64,000 bases of DNA from Streptomyces sp. NBC_00239. GTDB taxonomy: Bacteria > Actinomycetota > Actinomycetes > Streptomycetales > Streptomycetaceae. Position 1 is the stretch's first letter. Each line of letters begins with the position of its first letter. Positions 8,438-16,874 of the stretch are shown piece after piece. A program made the translations under genes and the position numbers. Under the pieces are notes generated by a model that saw nothing but the letters and a program-made list of their open reading frames with translations, was not told where the DNA came from and did not search any database. Where the stretch lies: positions 2,852,001-2,916,000 of the forward strand of contig NZ_CP108095.1 of NCBI RefSeq assembly GCF_036194065.1, read 5' to 3'.

Positions 8438-10198
8438 TCAGTTCCCTCCGGTCGTCGTGGCGAAGGCCGGCTCCGGCTCGTCGCCCGGTTCGCCGCCGAG
8501 GGGGACGAGGGCCCGGGCGCGGGCCCGGCGGTCGCGGACCAGGGTCACGGTCCACACGGCGACCGGGGCGAGGGCGATCAGCAGGGCGAGGACGGCCCAG
8601 ATCCGCATCGCGGCGTGGGTGTGGCCGTAGCGCACCGAGGCCGCGAGGGAGACCACGAGCAGGCCGGCCCAGTACAGGTGGATGCGGAAGGTGGTCAGCC
8701 GGTCGGGGCTGGCGCCGTCGCCCTTGGGGGTAACGACGAACCGGCCCCGCGTGCGCAGGAGCGCCGAGCCCAGGGACTTCAGGTAGACGGGCGCGCAGAT
8801 CGCGGACATCGCCATGCCGGCGAGGCCGCCCGAGCCGGCGGGCTCGTGGGGCGAGACGTTGTGCCGCCGGTTCCAGAGGTAGAGGCCGATCTGGAGGGCG
8901 GCGGCGTCGCTGTAGAGCATCAGCCACACGGAGGAGGAGACCTGGGTGCCGGAGGCGCCGAACCACAGGAACAGGACGCAGCTGAGGATGCCGAGCAGCC
9001 AGTTCACGGCGGTCATCGGGTAGTAGACGAGCATCAGCGTGTAGTTGAGCCAGCGCCCCGGAGGCATCCGGAAGAAGCTCTTCCAGTACTGCTTGAAGAG
9101 GGTCTCGTAGGTGCCGCGGGACCAGCGCAGCTGCTGGGTGAAGAAGTCGGTCCAGGAGGCGGGTCCCTCCCCCACGGCGAGCACGTCGGGGGTGTACACG
9201 GAGCGCCAGAACCGGCCGGTGGCCTTGTTGCGGCTGCGGTGCAGCTCGAAGCCGGTGGCCATGTCCTCCGTGATGGAGTCGTAGAGCCCGCCGACCGCCT
9301 TGACGGCGCTGATCCGTACGGCGTTGTTGGTGCCGACGAACATGGGGGCGCCGTAGCGGTTCCCGGCGCGCTGGATCAGCGCGTGGAAGAGGTACTGCTG
9401 GGACTCGGCGGCCCGGGTGACGTACTCGGTGTAGTTCCCGTAGACCTGCGGGCCGACCACGAAGGCGACGTCGGGGTCGCGGAAGAACCCGAGCATCCGC
9501 TCCAGGAAGTTCGGCAGCGGCACGTGGTCGGTGTCGACGGAGGCGAAGAACTCGTAGTCGTCCCCGTGCATCGCCAGCCAGGCGTTGTAGTTGCCGTGCT
9601 TGGTCTTCGCGCGGTGCACGCCCTTCGCACGGTTCCACTCCGGGACACCCTTGCGGGTGAAGTGGCGCACGCCCAGCTCGGCGCAGAGCACCTTCGCCTC
9701 GGGGTCGTCGCCCTCGTCCAGCAGCCAGACGTCCAGGTGCCCGTCGTGCCGCATCCGTACGGCGCCCTCCAGGGTGGCCCGCAGCATGGCGAGCGGCTCC
9801 TTGCCGGGCACGTACGTGGTGAGGAACGCGACCCGGGTGCCGGGCTCGGGGGCGACCGGCACGGGGTCGCGGGCGACCATCGTCGCGTGCGCGATCGACA
9901 GCACGTTGACGAACATGAAGAACATGATCATCGCGATGGAGCCGAGCATGACCGCGTCCAGCCGCACCAGCCAGCGCTCGCCGCCCTCCCGCTGGGTCCA
10001 GTGCGTGGGCCACACCAGGTAGAGCAGCAGTCCGGCGGCGGCGGACGGCGCCAGCGACATCAGGAGGACCGCTCGTATTCGGTGTGGTTCCTTCGACAGC
10101 AGGGACCGGTACTGGACCCGGTAGCCGGTGGGGTCCGGTTCCCTGAGGGGGCCGGCGAGATGGCTGTGGGTCTCGTAGTCGTAGCCTTCCGGCCGCAC
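8438..10198 (-). CDS. cslA: Cellulose-synthase-like GT2 glycosyltransferase
   Basis: 586-aa processive membrane glycosyltransferase that polymerises a beta-glucan-type polymer at the hyphal tip. Two N-terminal membrane helices (about 42-62 and 82-104) precede the cytosolic GT2 domain with WLLDEGDD (Asp161), VDTDHVPLP (DxD at 222-224), the TED motif in DSITEDMATG and QQLRW. Further helices follow. The GTG at 10198 was chosen because GGAGG precedes it by 4 nt and it opens VRPEGYDYET; an extension upstream lacks any ribosome site. It overlaps functionally with glxA, 3 bp downstream. In S. coelicolor I recall this trio far from the genes flanking it here. Confidence 0.92.
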   Translation of the reverse strand: MRPEGYDYETHSHLAGPLREPDPTGYRVQYRSLLSKEPHRIRAVLLMSLAPSAAAGLLLYLVWPTHWTQREGGERWLVRLDAVMLGSIAMIMFFMFVNVLSIAHATMVARDPVPVAPEPGTRVAFLTTYVPGKEPLAMLRATLEGAVRMRHDGHLDVWLLDEGDDPEAKVLCAELGVRHFTRKGVPEWNRAKGVHRAKTKHGNYNAWLAMHGDDYEFFASVDTDHVPLPNFLERMLGFFRDPDVAFVVGPQVYGNYTEYVTRAAESQQYLFHALIQRAGNRYGAPMFVGTNNAVRISAVKAVGGLYDSITEDMATGFELHRSRNKATGRFWRSVYTPDVLAVGEGPASWTDFFTQQLRWSRGTYETLFKQYWKSFFRMPPGRWLNYTLMLVYYPMTAVNWLLGILSCVLFLWFGASGTQVSSSVWLMLYSDAAALQIGLYLWNRRHNVSPHEPAGSGGLAGMAMSAICAPVYLKSLGSALLRTRGRFVVTPKGDGASPDRLTTFRIHLYWAGLLVVSLAASVRYGHTHAAMRIWAVLALLIALAPVAVWTVTLVRDRRARARALVPLGGEPGDEPEPAFATTTGGN

Positions 10199-10516
10199 GG
10201 TCCCTCCAGAGCTCGAACCCGATGCTTGATAACCCCACAAAAGTGGACACACCCAAGCGTGTCGAACGGGATTCGGCCGAGCGAGGGAGTCTGCCGCGCC
10301 GCACCCCCACACCGCCGTACGGGTGTACGCCCGCCCCCTCCGGCAGCCCCCGGCACGTCCGGCGGCCGGCCGCACGACCCGCGGCCGCACCACCCCGGAG
10401 CCATACGGGCCACCACCGGCCCGGCCACCGGCGCCCGGCCACCGCCACGACACCGCCCGCCCGGACTACCGCAGTTCGGCCGCACGGGCATCACGGCGCA
10501 CCCCGCACACGACGAA
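10199..10516. other. Upstream region of cslA, no gene
   Basis: About 320 bp between the cslA start and a terminator. A small inverted repeat CCAC-AAAA-GTGG (10235-10246) lies 37-48 bp upstream of the cslA GTG in the least GC-rich part and may be in the promoter. Nothing else is supportable. Confidence 0.4.
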
Positions 10517-10542
10517 GCCGCCGCCCGAAGACGGGCGGCGGC
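10517..10542 (-). terminator. Terminator after second DUF3817 gene
   Basis: GCCGCCGCCCG (10517-10527) pairs perfectly with 10532-10542 around a 4-nt loop, 43 nt past the DUF3817 stop. Confidence 0.6.
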
Positions 10543-10585
10543 TGCGTTCACCGGATCGGAGGGCGCGCGGTGCGGGTCCCGGGTG

Positions 10586-10933
10586 TCAGGCCGCGGCGCC
10601 CTCCCGGCGGGCTCGGGCGGCGAGGACGCTCTCGGCCTCGTCGCGCTTGAGGAGCTTGTCGCCGTAGAGGCCGCCGAAGGGGACCAGGGCGAGGAGGAAG
10701 AAGAGGGCGGCCTTCTTGAACGGCCACTTCGCCTTGTTCCACACGTCCAGCAGAAAGACCGCGTAGATCACGAACAGCACGCCGTGCAGGGCGCCGAGCG
10801 GCATCATCAGGTAGTCGATGTCCGAGATCCGGCTGAGCAGCGAGCCGAAGATCAGGAGGGCCGGGAAGGACAGCGCCTCCGGTATCGAGATCAGGCGCAG
10901 TCGGTGCAGGGCGGAGGCGGTCTTGATGTCCAC
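10586..10933 (-). CDS. DUF3817 family membrane protein (second copy)
   Basis: 115-aa membrane protein, paralogue of the one at 1733-2062. It has hydrophobic segments at about residues 20-36, 44-62 and 75-88, the conserved HGVLFVIYAVFLLD and KWPFK, and a basic C-terminal tail (RRDEAES... type, ending AARARREGAAA). Function unknown. It is divergent from the AIM24 operon, sharing a 150-bp promoter region. The ATG at 10933 was chosen as the only good start before the first helix. Confidence 0.82.
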   Translation of the reverse strand: MDIKTASALHRLRLISIPEALSFPALLIFGSLLSRISDIDYLMMPLGALHGVLFVIYAVFLLDVWNKAKWPFKKAALFFLLALVPFGGLYGDKLLKRDEAESVLAARARREGAAA

Positions 10934-11072
10934 GGGGAACCTTCGGGCCGGGGGCTGGGACGTCCGCCATTCTCCCAGCCGGTTTGCCTGATCTTGACCC
11001 AGGGTCCGCCCGGACTGTCACGGGCCGGTTGTAATCGGGCAGGGGCCCCTGTTCGCCCGCGCCGGGGCCCAC

Positions 11073-11078
11073 TAACGT
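11073..11078 (+). promoter_or_regulatory. -10 box of leaderless AIM24 transcript
   Basis: TAACGT is followed by 7 nt and the GTG start at 11086; no ribosome binding site lies between. This suggests a leaderless mRNA for the AIM24 operon. Confidence 0.5.
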
Positions 11079-11085
11079 CTCCCCC

Positions 11086-11724
11086 GTGGCTCAGTTCCGA
11101 CTCCAAGGCAGCAAGGTGCTCGCCGTCGACCTGACCGGGGATGCCGTGAAAGCGAAGAACGGCTCCATGGTCGCGTACGACGGTCAGATGGCCTTCAAGA
11201 AGATGTCCGGCGGCGGTGAGGGCATCCGCGGCATGGTGACGCGGCGCCTCACCGGCGAACAGATGACCGTGATGGAGGTGCAAGGGCACGGCACGTGCTT
11301 CTTCGCCGACCGCGCGAGCGAGATCAACCTCGTCAACCTCCACGGCGAGAAGCTCTACGTCGAGTCCAGCAACCTGCTGTGCACCGACGGCGGGCTGCGC
11401 ACCGGCACCACCTTCACCGGACTGCGGGGCGGAGCGACCGGCAACGGTCTCTTCACCACCACCGTCGAAGGCACCGGCCAGGCGGCGATCATGTCCGACG
11501 GCCCGGCGGTCGTGCTGCGCGTCAGCGCCCAGTACCCGCTCTCCGTGGACCCCGGTGCGTACATCGCGCACACCGGCAACCTCCAGCAGCACTTCCAGTC
11601 CGGGGTCACCTTCCGGACGCTCATCGGCGAGGGCTCGGGCGAGGCCTTCCAGATCCGCTTCGAGGGCGAGGGCCTGGTGTACGTCCAGCCCAGCGAGCGC
11701 AACACGGTCGGGGGTGACGTCTGA
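11086..11724 (+). CDS. AIM24 family protein (first of three)
   Basis: 212-aa protein of the AIM24 (altered inheritance of mitochondria 24) family, a beta-rich fold whose bacterial role is unknown. Conserved features are the initial NGSMVAYDGQM stretch and the C-terminal GEGSGEAFQIRFEGEGLVYV. It has no signal peptide or membrane segment, so it is probably cytoplasmic. Its stop overlaps the next start by 1 nt, giving a tightly coupled three-gene operon of paralogues. Confidence 0.85.
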   Translation: MAQFRLQGSKVLAVDLTGDAVKAKNGSMVAYDGQMAFKKMSGGGEGIRGMVTRRLTGEQMTVMEVQGHGTCFFADRASEINLVNLHGEKLYVESSNLLCTDGGLRTGTTFTGLRGGATGNGLFTTTVEGTGQAAIMSDGPAVVLRVSAQYPLSVDPGAYIAHTGNLQQHFQSGVTFRTLIGEGSGEAFQIRFEGEGLVYVQPSERNTVGGDV

Positions 11725-12374
11725 TGCCGTTCCGTGAGATCAACTCGAAGATGATCGAGGCGCAGGTCGTGCCCGGCCAGCGCATCTACAGCCAGCGCGG
11801 CGCGATGCTCGCGTACCGCGGCGAGGTCTCGTTCACCCCGGACATCACCGGCGGCCAGGGCGGAGTCATGGGCATGATCGGCCGCCGGGTGGCCAACGAG
11901 CAGACCCCGCTGATGACGGTCGAGGGCCAGGGCACCGTGATGTTCGGCCACGGCGGCCACCACATCCAGGTGATCACCCTCCAGGGGGACACCCTGTACG
12001 TGGAGGCCGACCGGCTGCTGGCCTTCGACGGCACCCTCCAGCAGGGCACGATGTTCATGGGCTCGCAGGGCGGGGTCATGGGCATGGTGCGCGGCCAGGT
12101 CAGCGGCCAGGGCCTGTTCACCACCACCCTCAAGGGCCACGGCTCGGTCGCCGTGATGGCCCACGGCGGGGTCATCGAGCTCCCGATCACCCCCAACCGG
12201 CCGGTCCACGTGGACCCGCAGGCGTACGTGGCCCACCACGGGGACGTACGGAACAAGCTCTCCACCGCGCTCGGCTGGCGGGACATGGTGGGGCGCGGCT
12301 CGGGCGAGGCGTTCCAGCTGGAGCTGTCGGGGCACGGTGCCGTGTACGTCCAGGCGTCGGAGGAGAAGCTGTGA
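11724..12374 (+). CDS. AIM24 family protein (second of three)
   Basis: 216-aa paralogue of its neighbours. It shares with the first copy the pattern QRGAMLAYRGEVSF near the start and GRGSGEAFQLELSGHGAVYV near the end. A Gly- and Met-rich segment is in the middle. No signal or membrane segment. It is joined to the upstream gene by a 1-nt overlap and to the downstream gene by a 4-nt GTGA overlap, so the three products are likely made in fixed ratio and may assemble together. Function unknown. Confidence 0.85.
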   Translation: MPFREINSKMIEAQVVPGQRIYSQRGAMLAYRGEVSFTPDITGGQGGVMGMIGRRVANEQTPLMTVEGQGTVMFGHGGHHIQVITLQGDTLYVEADRLLAFDGTLQQGTMFMGSQGGVMGMVRGQVSGQGLFTTTLKGHGSVAVMAHGGVIELPITPNRPVHVDPQAYVAHHGDVRNKLSTALGWRDMVGRGSGEAFQLELSGHGAVYVQASEEKL

Positions 12375-13222
12375 ACTACGGACCCGCACCCAGCTTCGGC
12401 CCGGGCCCGGGCGGCCCCGGCGGCTTCGGCGGTCCCGGCGGCCCGAACGTCATGGACCCGCACTCGCTGCCGTCCGACGACAACGTCAACGCGTACACCT
12501 TCTGCGTGGAGCTCAAGGGGAGCCAGTGGTTCCTGCAGAAGGGCAAGATGATCGCCTACTACGGGCGCATCGAGTTCAACGGCATCGGGCACGGCCGCTT
12601 CGACCGGCTGCTGCGCACCAGCTTCCACTCGCCGCTGCACGCGGCGGACTGGGTGGTCGCCGAGGGCTCCGGGAAGATGCTGCTCGCCGACCGCGCCTTC
12701 GACGTCAACTCGTACGACCTGGACAACGGGAACCTGACGATCCGGTCGGGCAACCTGCTCGCGTACCAGCCGACGCTGGCGCTGAAGCAGTCGATCGTGC
12801 CGGGCTTCCTGACGCTGATCGGGACGGGCAAGTTCGTGGCGGCGTCCAACGGGCCGGTGGTGTTCATGGAGCCGCCGCTGCGGGTGGACCCGCAGGCGCT
12901 GGTGGGGTGGGCGGACTGCCCCTCCCCGTGCCACCACTACGACCACGGGTACATGCAGGGGATCATGGGCGGGGTGCGCCGGCTGGCGGGCATCGGCGGC
13001 GCTTCCGGCGAGGAGCACCAGTTCGAGTTCGTGGGGGCGGGCACGGTGCTGCTCCAGTCGTCCGAGACGCTCATGGCCGAGCAGCCGGTCGGTCAGGTGC
13101 ACGCCGAGCCGGGGGTCCCGGGGCACCACCAGGCGCCGATGGGGCAGCAGCCGGGCGGGCAGCTCGGGGTACCCCGGATGCCGGGGCAGCTGGGGGACTT
13201 GCAGCGCCGCTTCGGTCTGTGA
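12371..13222 (+). CDS. AIM24 family protein (third of three)
   Basis: 283-aa AIM24-family protein with extra ends: a Gly/Pro-rich N-terminus of about 28 residues and a Gln/Gly/Pro-rich C-terminal tail of about 45 residues. Core motifs include KGKMIAYYGRIEF and the late FEFVGAGTVLLQSSE. It is more diverged than the first two copies. The GTG start overlaps the previous stop. The disordered ends suggest contacts with other proteins; this is inference. Confidence 0.82.
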   Translation: MNYGPAPSFGPGPGGPGGFGGPGGPNVMDPHSLPSDDNVNAYTFCVELKGSQWFLQKGKMIAYYGRIEFNGIGHGRFDRLLRTSFHSPLHAADWVVAEGSGKMLLADRAFDVNSYDLDNGNLTIRSGNLLAYQPTLALKQSIVPGFLTLIGTGKFVAASNGPVVFMEPPLRVDPQALVGWADCPSPCHHYDHGYMQGIMGGVRRLAGIGGASGEEHQFEFVGAGTVLLQSSETLMAEQPVGQVHAEPGVPGHHQAPMGQQPGGQLGVPRMPGQLGDLQRRFGL

Positions 13223-13296
13223 CCGCTAGCCTTCCCAGGGTCACGTCACACGGTCGGGGGATCGTTCATTTTTGTACGTAATTCAACATCTTAGGG

Positions 13297-13302
13297 TAGA
13301 GT
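13297..13302 (+). promoter_or_regulatory. -10 box of leaderless MarR transcript
   Basis: TAGAGT is followed by 6 nt and the ATG at 13309. It lies in an unusually AT-rich 45-bp stretch (13263-13308) that also contains TTGTAC at 13273-13278 and an imperfect TTG...CAA dyad, a possible autoregulatory operator. Confidence 0.5.
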
Positions 13303-13308
13303 CCTCAT

Positions 13309-13785
13309 ATGGAGACTGAGACGGCAACCCGTTGGCTCGACGACGCCGAGCAGTGCGCCTGGCGCACCTACCTGGACGTCAACAGACTGCTGACGTACCA
13401 GATGGAGAAGGATCTCCAGCCGTTCGGACTGACCAACAACGACTACGAGATCCTGGTCAACCTCTCGGAGTCCGAGGACCACCGGATGCGGATGAGCGAT
13501 CTCGCGACGGCGACCCTTCAGTCCAAGAGCCGCCTGTCCCACCAGATCACCCGCATGGAGACGGCCGGGCTCGTGGTCCGCGTGAACTGCGAGTCCGACC
13601 GCCGCGGCCTGTACGCGGTCCTGACCGAGCAGGGCATGGAGACCATGCGCAAGGTCGCCCCGCACCACGTGGCGTCCGTGCGCCGGCACTTCATCGACAT
13701 GCTCAGCCCGGAGGCCCTCTCCGCGATGCACGCCTCCCTCAAGCCCGTCGCGGAGAAGCTGCGCGACACCCGGGGCAAGATCTGA
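13309..13785 (+). CDS. MarR family transcriptional regulator
   Basis: 158-aa winged-helix regulator. The HTH MSDLATATLQSKSRLSHQIT is at about residues 63-82, and the wing has CESDRRGLYAVLTEQG. Its gene is probably expressed from a leaderless mRNA. It follows the AIM24 operon on the same strand but has its own promoter. The target and ligand are unknown; self-repression through the AT-rich upstream segment is possible. Confidence 0.9.
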   Translation: METETATRWLDDAEQCAWRTYLDVNRLLTYQMEKDLQPFGLTNNDYEILVNLSESEDHRMRMSDLATATLQSKSRLSHQITRMETAGLVVRVNCESDRRGLYAVLTEQGMETMRKVAPHHVASVRRHFIDMLSPEALSAMHASLKPVAEKLRDTRGKI

Positions 13786-13859
13786 GCGAGGCGCGATCCG
13801 AGCGGCGAACCTAGACTGGCGTACGCCCGTAATGTCCCCTGATGAGGGAGATGTACGCC

Positions 13860-13934
13860 ATGTCGAAGCGCGGCAACAAGAGGCGAGCCCGCAAGAAGAA
13901 GGGCGCGAACCACGGCAAGCGCCCCAACACGTAG
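13860..13934 (+). CDS. Ribosomal protein bL37 (24 aa)
   Basis: A 24-codon reading frame encodes a very basic peptide that starts MSKRGNKRRARKKK and ends GANHGKRPNT. The ANHGKRPN ending and size match bL37, the small actinobacterial 50S protein first seen in mycobacterial ribosome structures (established knowledge). A GGGAG ribosome site is 9 nt upstream of the ATG. An in-frame ATG 18 nt upstream would overlap that site and is less likely. A perfect 17-bp terminator follows 7 nt after the stop. The gene is easily missed because of its length. Confidence 0.85.
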   Translation: MSKRGNKRRARKKKGANHGKRPNT

Positions 13935-13941
13935 CGGCACC

Positions 13942-13980
13942 CGGGAGGGCCGGGTCGGCACCACCGACCCGGCCCTCCCG
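13942..13980 (+). terminator. Strong terminator after bL37
   Basis: A perfect 17-bp stem (13942-13958 with 13964-13980) closes a 5-nt loop. Confidence 0.8.
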
Positions 13981-14048
13981 CATGCCCCAAGGGGCGCGGG
14001 GAACCGCGGGGGACCGCGGCCGGCCCCGCGGGCGTCGAAACGGCCGGG

Positions 14049-15008
14049 CTACGCCCCGGTGAGGCTCGCCAGCAGCTCGTCGGCGGCCGCGTACGGGTCC
14101 AGCGCGCCGGCCACCACGCGTTCCGCGAGGGCGCCCAGGTGCGCGTCACCGCGCAGGTCGCCGATCCGCGAGCGCAGGGCCGTCACGGTGATCGTCTCGA
14201 TCTCGTGGGAGGCCCGGGCGGCCCGCCGCTGCGCCAGCACCCCGTGCTCCTCCATCCACGCGCGGTGCTTCTCCAGCGCCTCGACGACCTCGTCGATGCC
14301 CTGCCCGCGGGCGGCGACCGTCTTGACGATCGGGGGGCGCCAGTCGGCGGGGCCGCGGGACTCCCCCAGCCCCAGCATGTGGTTGAGCTCGCGGGCGGTC
14401 GCGTCCGCGCCGTCCCGGTCCGCCTTGTTCACGACGTACACGTCGCCGATCTCCAGGATGCCCGCCTTCGCGGCCTGGATGCCGTCGCCCATGCCGGGGG
14501 CGAGCAGCACCACGGAGGTGTCGGCCTGCGAGGCGATCTCCACCTCGGACTGCCCGACGCCGACCGTCTCGACCAGGATCACGTCGCAGCCGGCGCCGTC
14601 GAGCACCCGGATGGCCTGCGGGGCCGCCCAGGCGAGGCCGCCGAGGTGGCCGCGGGTGGCCATCGAGCGGATGTACACGCCGGGGTCGGAGGAGTGCTCC
14701 GACATCCGCACCCGGTCGCCGAGCAGCGCGCCGCCGGAGAACGGCGAGGACGGGTCGACGGCGAGGACGCCGACCCGTTTCCCGGCCCGCCGGTAGGCGG
14801 ATACCAGAGCCGAGGTGGAGGTGGACTTGCCGACGCCCGGAGAACCGGTCAGGCCCACCACGTACGCGTTGCCCGTGAGCGGGGCCAGCGCCGCCATCAC
14901 CTCGCGCAGCTGCGGGGACGCCCCTTCCACGAGTGAGATCAGCCGGGCCACCGCCCTGGGCCTGCCCTCGCGGGCCTGGGCCACCAGCTGGGGGACGTCC
15001 ACCGTCAT
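14049..15008 (-). CDS. meaB: MeaB-type G-protein chaperone of B12 mutases
   Basis: 319-aa GTPase that gates cofactor loading and protects acyl-CoA mutases from inactivation. The P-loop GSPGVGKS is at residues 55-62, with VDPSSPFSGGALLGDR at about 84-99, LVETVGVGQSE (switch) and NKADRDGAD (NKxD base-recognition). The start ATG has AGGAGG 9 nt upstream. It lies directly downstream of a thiolase gene with a 41-nt gap, and about 12 kb from icmA, the likely client along with methylmalonyl-CoA mutase elsewhere. Confidence 0.93.
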   Translation of the reverse strand: MTVDVPQLVAQAREGRPRAVARLISLVEGASPQLREVMAALAPLTGNAYVVGLTGSPGVGKSTSTSALVSAYRRAGKRVGVLAVDPSSPFSGGALLGDRVRMSEHSSDPGVYIRSMATRGHLGGLAWAAPQAIRVLDGAGCDVILVETVGVGQSEVEIASQADTSVVLLAPGMGDGIQAAKAGILEIGDVYVVNKADRDGADATARELNHMLGLGESRGPADWRPPIVKTVAARGQGIDEVVEALEKHRAWMEEHGVLAQRRAARASHEIETITVTALRSRIGDLRGDAHLGALAERVVAGALDPYAAADELLASLTGA

Positions 15009-15049
15009 GCCTGCCTGCCTCCTCGTCGGTCGCGCTGTCGGTTACGGGA

Positions 15050-16252
15050 TCACGCCTGCGGGACGCGCACGATCAGCGCGTCGCCCTGGCCGCCGCCGCC
15101 GCACAGGGCGGCCGCGCCGACGCCGCCGCCGCGGCGCTTGAGCTCCAGCGCGAGGTGCAGGACCACGCGGGCGCCGGACATGCCGATCGGGTGCCCCAGC
15201 GCGATCGCGCCACCGTTGACGTTCACCTTTTCCGGGGTCACGCCCAGGTCCTTCATTGACTGGACGGCGACCGCGGCGAAGGCCTCGTTGATCTCGATCA
15301 GGTCCAGGTCGGAGACCTCCAGGCCGTCCTTCTTCAGGGCGTGGAGGATCGCGTTCGACGGCTGCGACTGGAGCGAGTTGTCGGGTCCGGCCACGTTGCC
15401 GTGGGCACCGATTTCGGCCAGCCACTCCAGGCCCAGCTCCTCGGCCTTGGCCTTGCTCATCACGACGACCGCGGCGGCGCCGTCGGAGATCTGCGAGGAG
15501 GTGCCAGCGGTGATCGTGCCGTCCTTGGCGAAGGCCGGGCGCAGCTTGCCCAGGGACTCCACCGTGGTCTCGGCGCGGATGCCCTCGTCGGCGGAGAAGA
15601 CGACCGGCTCGCCCTTGCGCTGCGGGATCTCGACCGGGGTGATCTCGGCCTCGAAGACGCCGTTCTTCTGGGCGGCGGCTGCCCGCTGGTGCGAGGCGGC
15701 GGCGAACTCGTCCTGGGGGGCGCGCTCGATGCCCAGGCGGGTGTTGTGCTTCTCCGTGGACTCGCCCATCGCGATGTTCTCGAAGGCGTCGGTCAGGCCG
15801 TCGTACGCCATCGCGTCGAGCATCTCGATCGCGCCGTACTTGTAGCCCTCGCGGGACTTGGGGAGCAGGTGCGGGGCGTTGGTCATGGACTCCTGGCCGC
15901 CGGCGACGACGATGTCGAACTCGCCGGCGCGGATCAGCTGGTCGGCGAGCGCGATGGCGTCCAGGCCGGAGAGGCAGACCTTGTTGATGGTCAGCGCCGG
16001 GACGTTCATCGGGATGCCGGCCTTGACGGCGGCCTGGCGGGCCGGGATCTGGCCGGCGCCGGCCTGGAGCACCTGGCCCATGATCACGTACTGGACCTGG
16101 TCGCCGGAGATGCCGGCCCGCTCCAGCGCGGACTTGATGGCGAAGCCGCCCAGGTCTGCACCCGAGAAGGACTTCAGTGAGCCGAGGAGGCGTCCCATGG
16201 GCGTACGGGCCCCTGCGACGATCACGGAAGTGGAGTTGTTCGTTCCGGACAT
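15050..16252 (-). CDS. Acetyl-CoA C-acetyltransferase (thiolase)
   Basis: 400-aa thiolase that condenses or cleaves acetoacetyl-CoA. Cys93 in [10 protein letters not shown] is the acyl-accepting nucleophile; the HPIGMSGAR motif carries the catalytic His, and CGGGGQGDA near the C-terminus the second Cys. Length fits biosynthetic-type thiolases. It is cotranscribed with meaB and divergent from the epimerase gene. A palindrome upstream (16309-16322) is a candidate operator. Its product feeds the 3-hydroxybutyryl-CoA dehydrogenase encoded at 33 kb. Confidence 0.93.
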   Translation of the reverse strand: MSGTNNSTSVIVAGARTPMGRLLGSLKSFSGADLGGFAIKSALERAGISGDQVQYVIMGQVLQAGAGQIPARQAAVKAGIPMNVPALTINKVCLSGLDAIALADQLIRAGEFDIVVAGGQESMTNAPHLLPKSREGYKYGAIEMLDAMAYDGLTDAFENIAMGESTEKHNTRLGIERAPQDEFAAASHQRAAAAQKNGVFEAEITPVEIPQRKGEPVVFSADEGIRAETTVESLGKLRPAFAKDGTITAGTSSQISDGAAAVVVMSKAKAEELGLEWLAEIGAHGNVAGPDNSLQSQPSNAILHALKKDGLEVSDLDLIEINEAFAAVAVQSMKDLGVTPEKVNVNGGAIALGHPIGMSGARVVLHLALELKRRGGGVGAAALCGGGGQGDALIVRVPQA

Positions 16253-16308
16253 GAGGCGGATCCCCTTTCAGCGGGGAAGCTGAGGAGTGAACGAGGGTTT
16301 ACCTGAAT

Positions 16309-16322
16309 GTACTGAGCAGTAC
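16309..16322. promoter_or_regulatory. Palindromic operator between thiolase and epimerase genes
   Basis: GTACTG-AG-CAGTAC, 6-bp perfect arms with a 2-bp centre, is in the 145-bp divergent intergenic region. It is 57 bp from the thiolase start and 76 bp from the epimerase start, so one regulator could act on both. Confidence 0.45.
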
Positions 16323-16397
16323 CTGTGCCGTCACCCGGCATCCGGTGTGATCGCGCGCACGTTGCGTAACCACGGTGTCGACCGCTCCACTGGACCC

Positions 16398-16826
16398 ATG
16401 CTGACGAGAATCGACCACATCGGGATTGCGTGCTTCGACCTCGACAAGACTGTCGAGTTCTACCGTGCCACGTACGGCTTCGAGGTGTTCCACACCGAGG
16501 TCAACGAGGAGCAGGGCGTCCGCGAGGCCATGCTCAAGATCAACGAGACCTCCGACGGCGGGGCCTCCTACCTCCAGCTCCTGGAGCCCACCCGCGAGGA
16601 CTCCGCGGTCGGCAAGTGGCTGGCCAAGAACGGTGAGGGCGTCCACCACATCGCCTTCGGCACCGCCGACGTCGACGGCGACGCCGAGGCCATCCGCGGC
16701 AAGGGCGTGCGGGTCCTCTACGACCAGCCGCGCACCGGTTCCATGGGCTCCCGCATCACCTTCCTCCACCCCAAGGACTGCCACGGCGTCCTCACGGAAC
16801 TGGTCACCTCCGCGCCCGGCCACTGA
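16398..16826 (+). CDS. mce: Methylmalonyl-CoA epimerase
   Basis: 142-aa vicinal-oxygen-chelate protein that interconverts the 2S and 2R forms of methylmalonyl-CoA, feeding the mutase and polyketide extender supply. Metal ligands of the family are visible: His7 in RIDHIGIA, the Gln/Glu in YLQLLEP, His in VHHIAFG and Glu in VLTELV. The ATG at 16398 gives the usual family length; an in-frame longer version adds an unrelated Cys/Arg-rich stretch and was not used. Confidence 0.93.
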   Translation: MLTRIDHIGIACFDLDKTVEFYRATYGFEVFHTEVNEEQGVREAMLKINETSDGGASYLQLLEPTREDSAVGKWLAKNGEGVHHIAFGTADVDGDAEAIRGKGVRVLYDQPRTGSMGSRITFLHPKDCHGVLTELVTSAPGH

Positions 16827-16844
16827 CCTCTGCCACCCTGAGCA

Positions 16845-16874
16845 CTGACCCCCGGATTCCTCGGCCGGTAGAGT
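16845..16874 (+). promoter_or_regulatory. Probable scy promoter
   Basis: CTGACC (16845-16850), 18-bp spacer, TAGAGT (16869-16874): a good housekeeping-sigma match just after the epimerase stop. It would give a leader of about 150 nt before scy. Confidence 0.5.

Noticed and set aside
6249..10448. Frame that appears to fuse cslA and glxA on the minus strand
   Set aside because: It is out of frame with both proteins; the real genes are adjacent and separated by 3 bp.
6650..11134. 1494-codon open frame on the plus strand across glxA and cslA
   Set aside because: It is antisense to two genes whose catalytic residues are intact. Long shadow frames are expected at this GC content.
13832..14062. 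76-codon frame overlapping the bL37 gene
   Set aside because: It crosses the 17-bp terminator and matches nothing; the bL37 frame explains the ribosome site.
16287..16397. N-terminal extension of the epimerase
   Set aside because: The added 37 residues resemble no epimerase and cross the palindromic operator.
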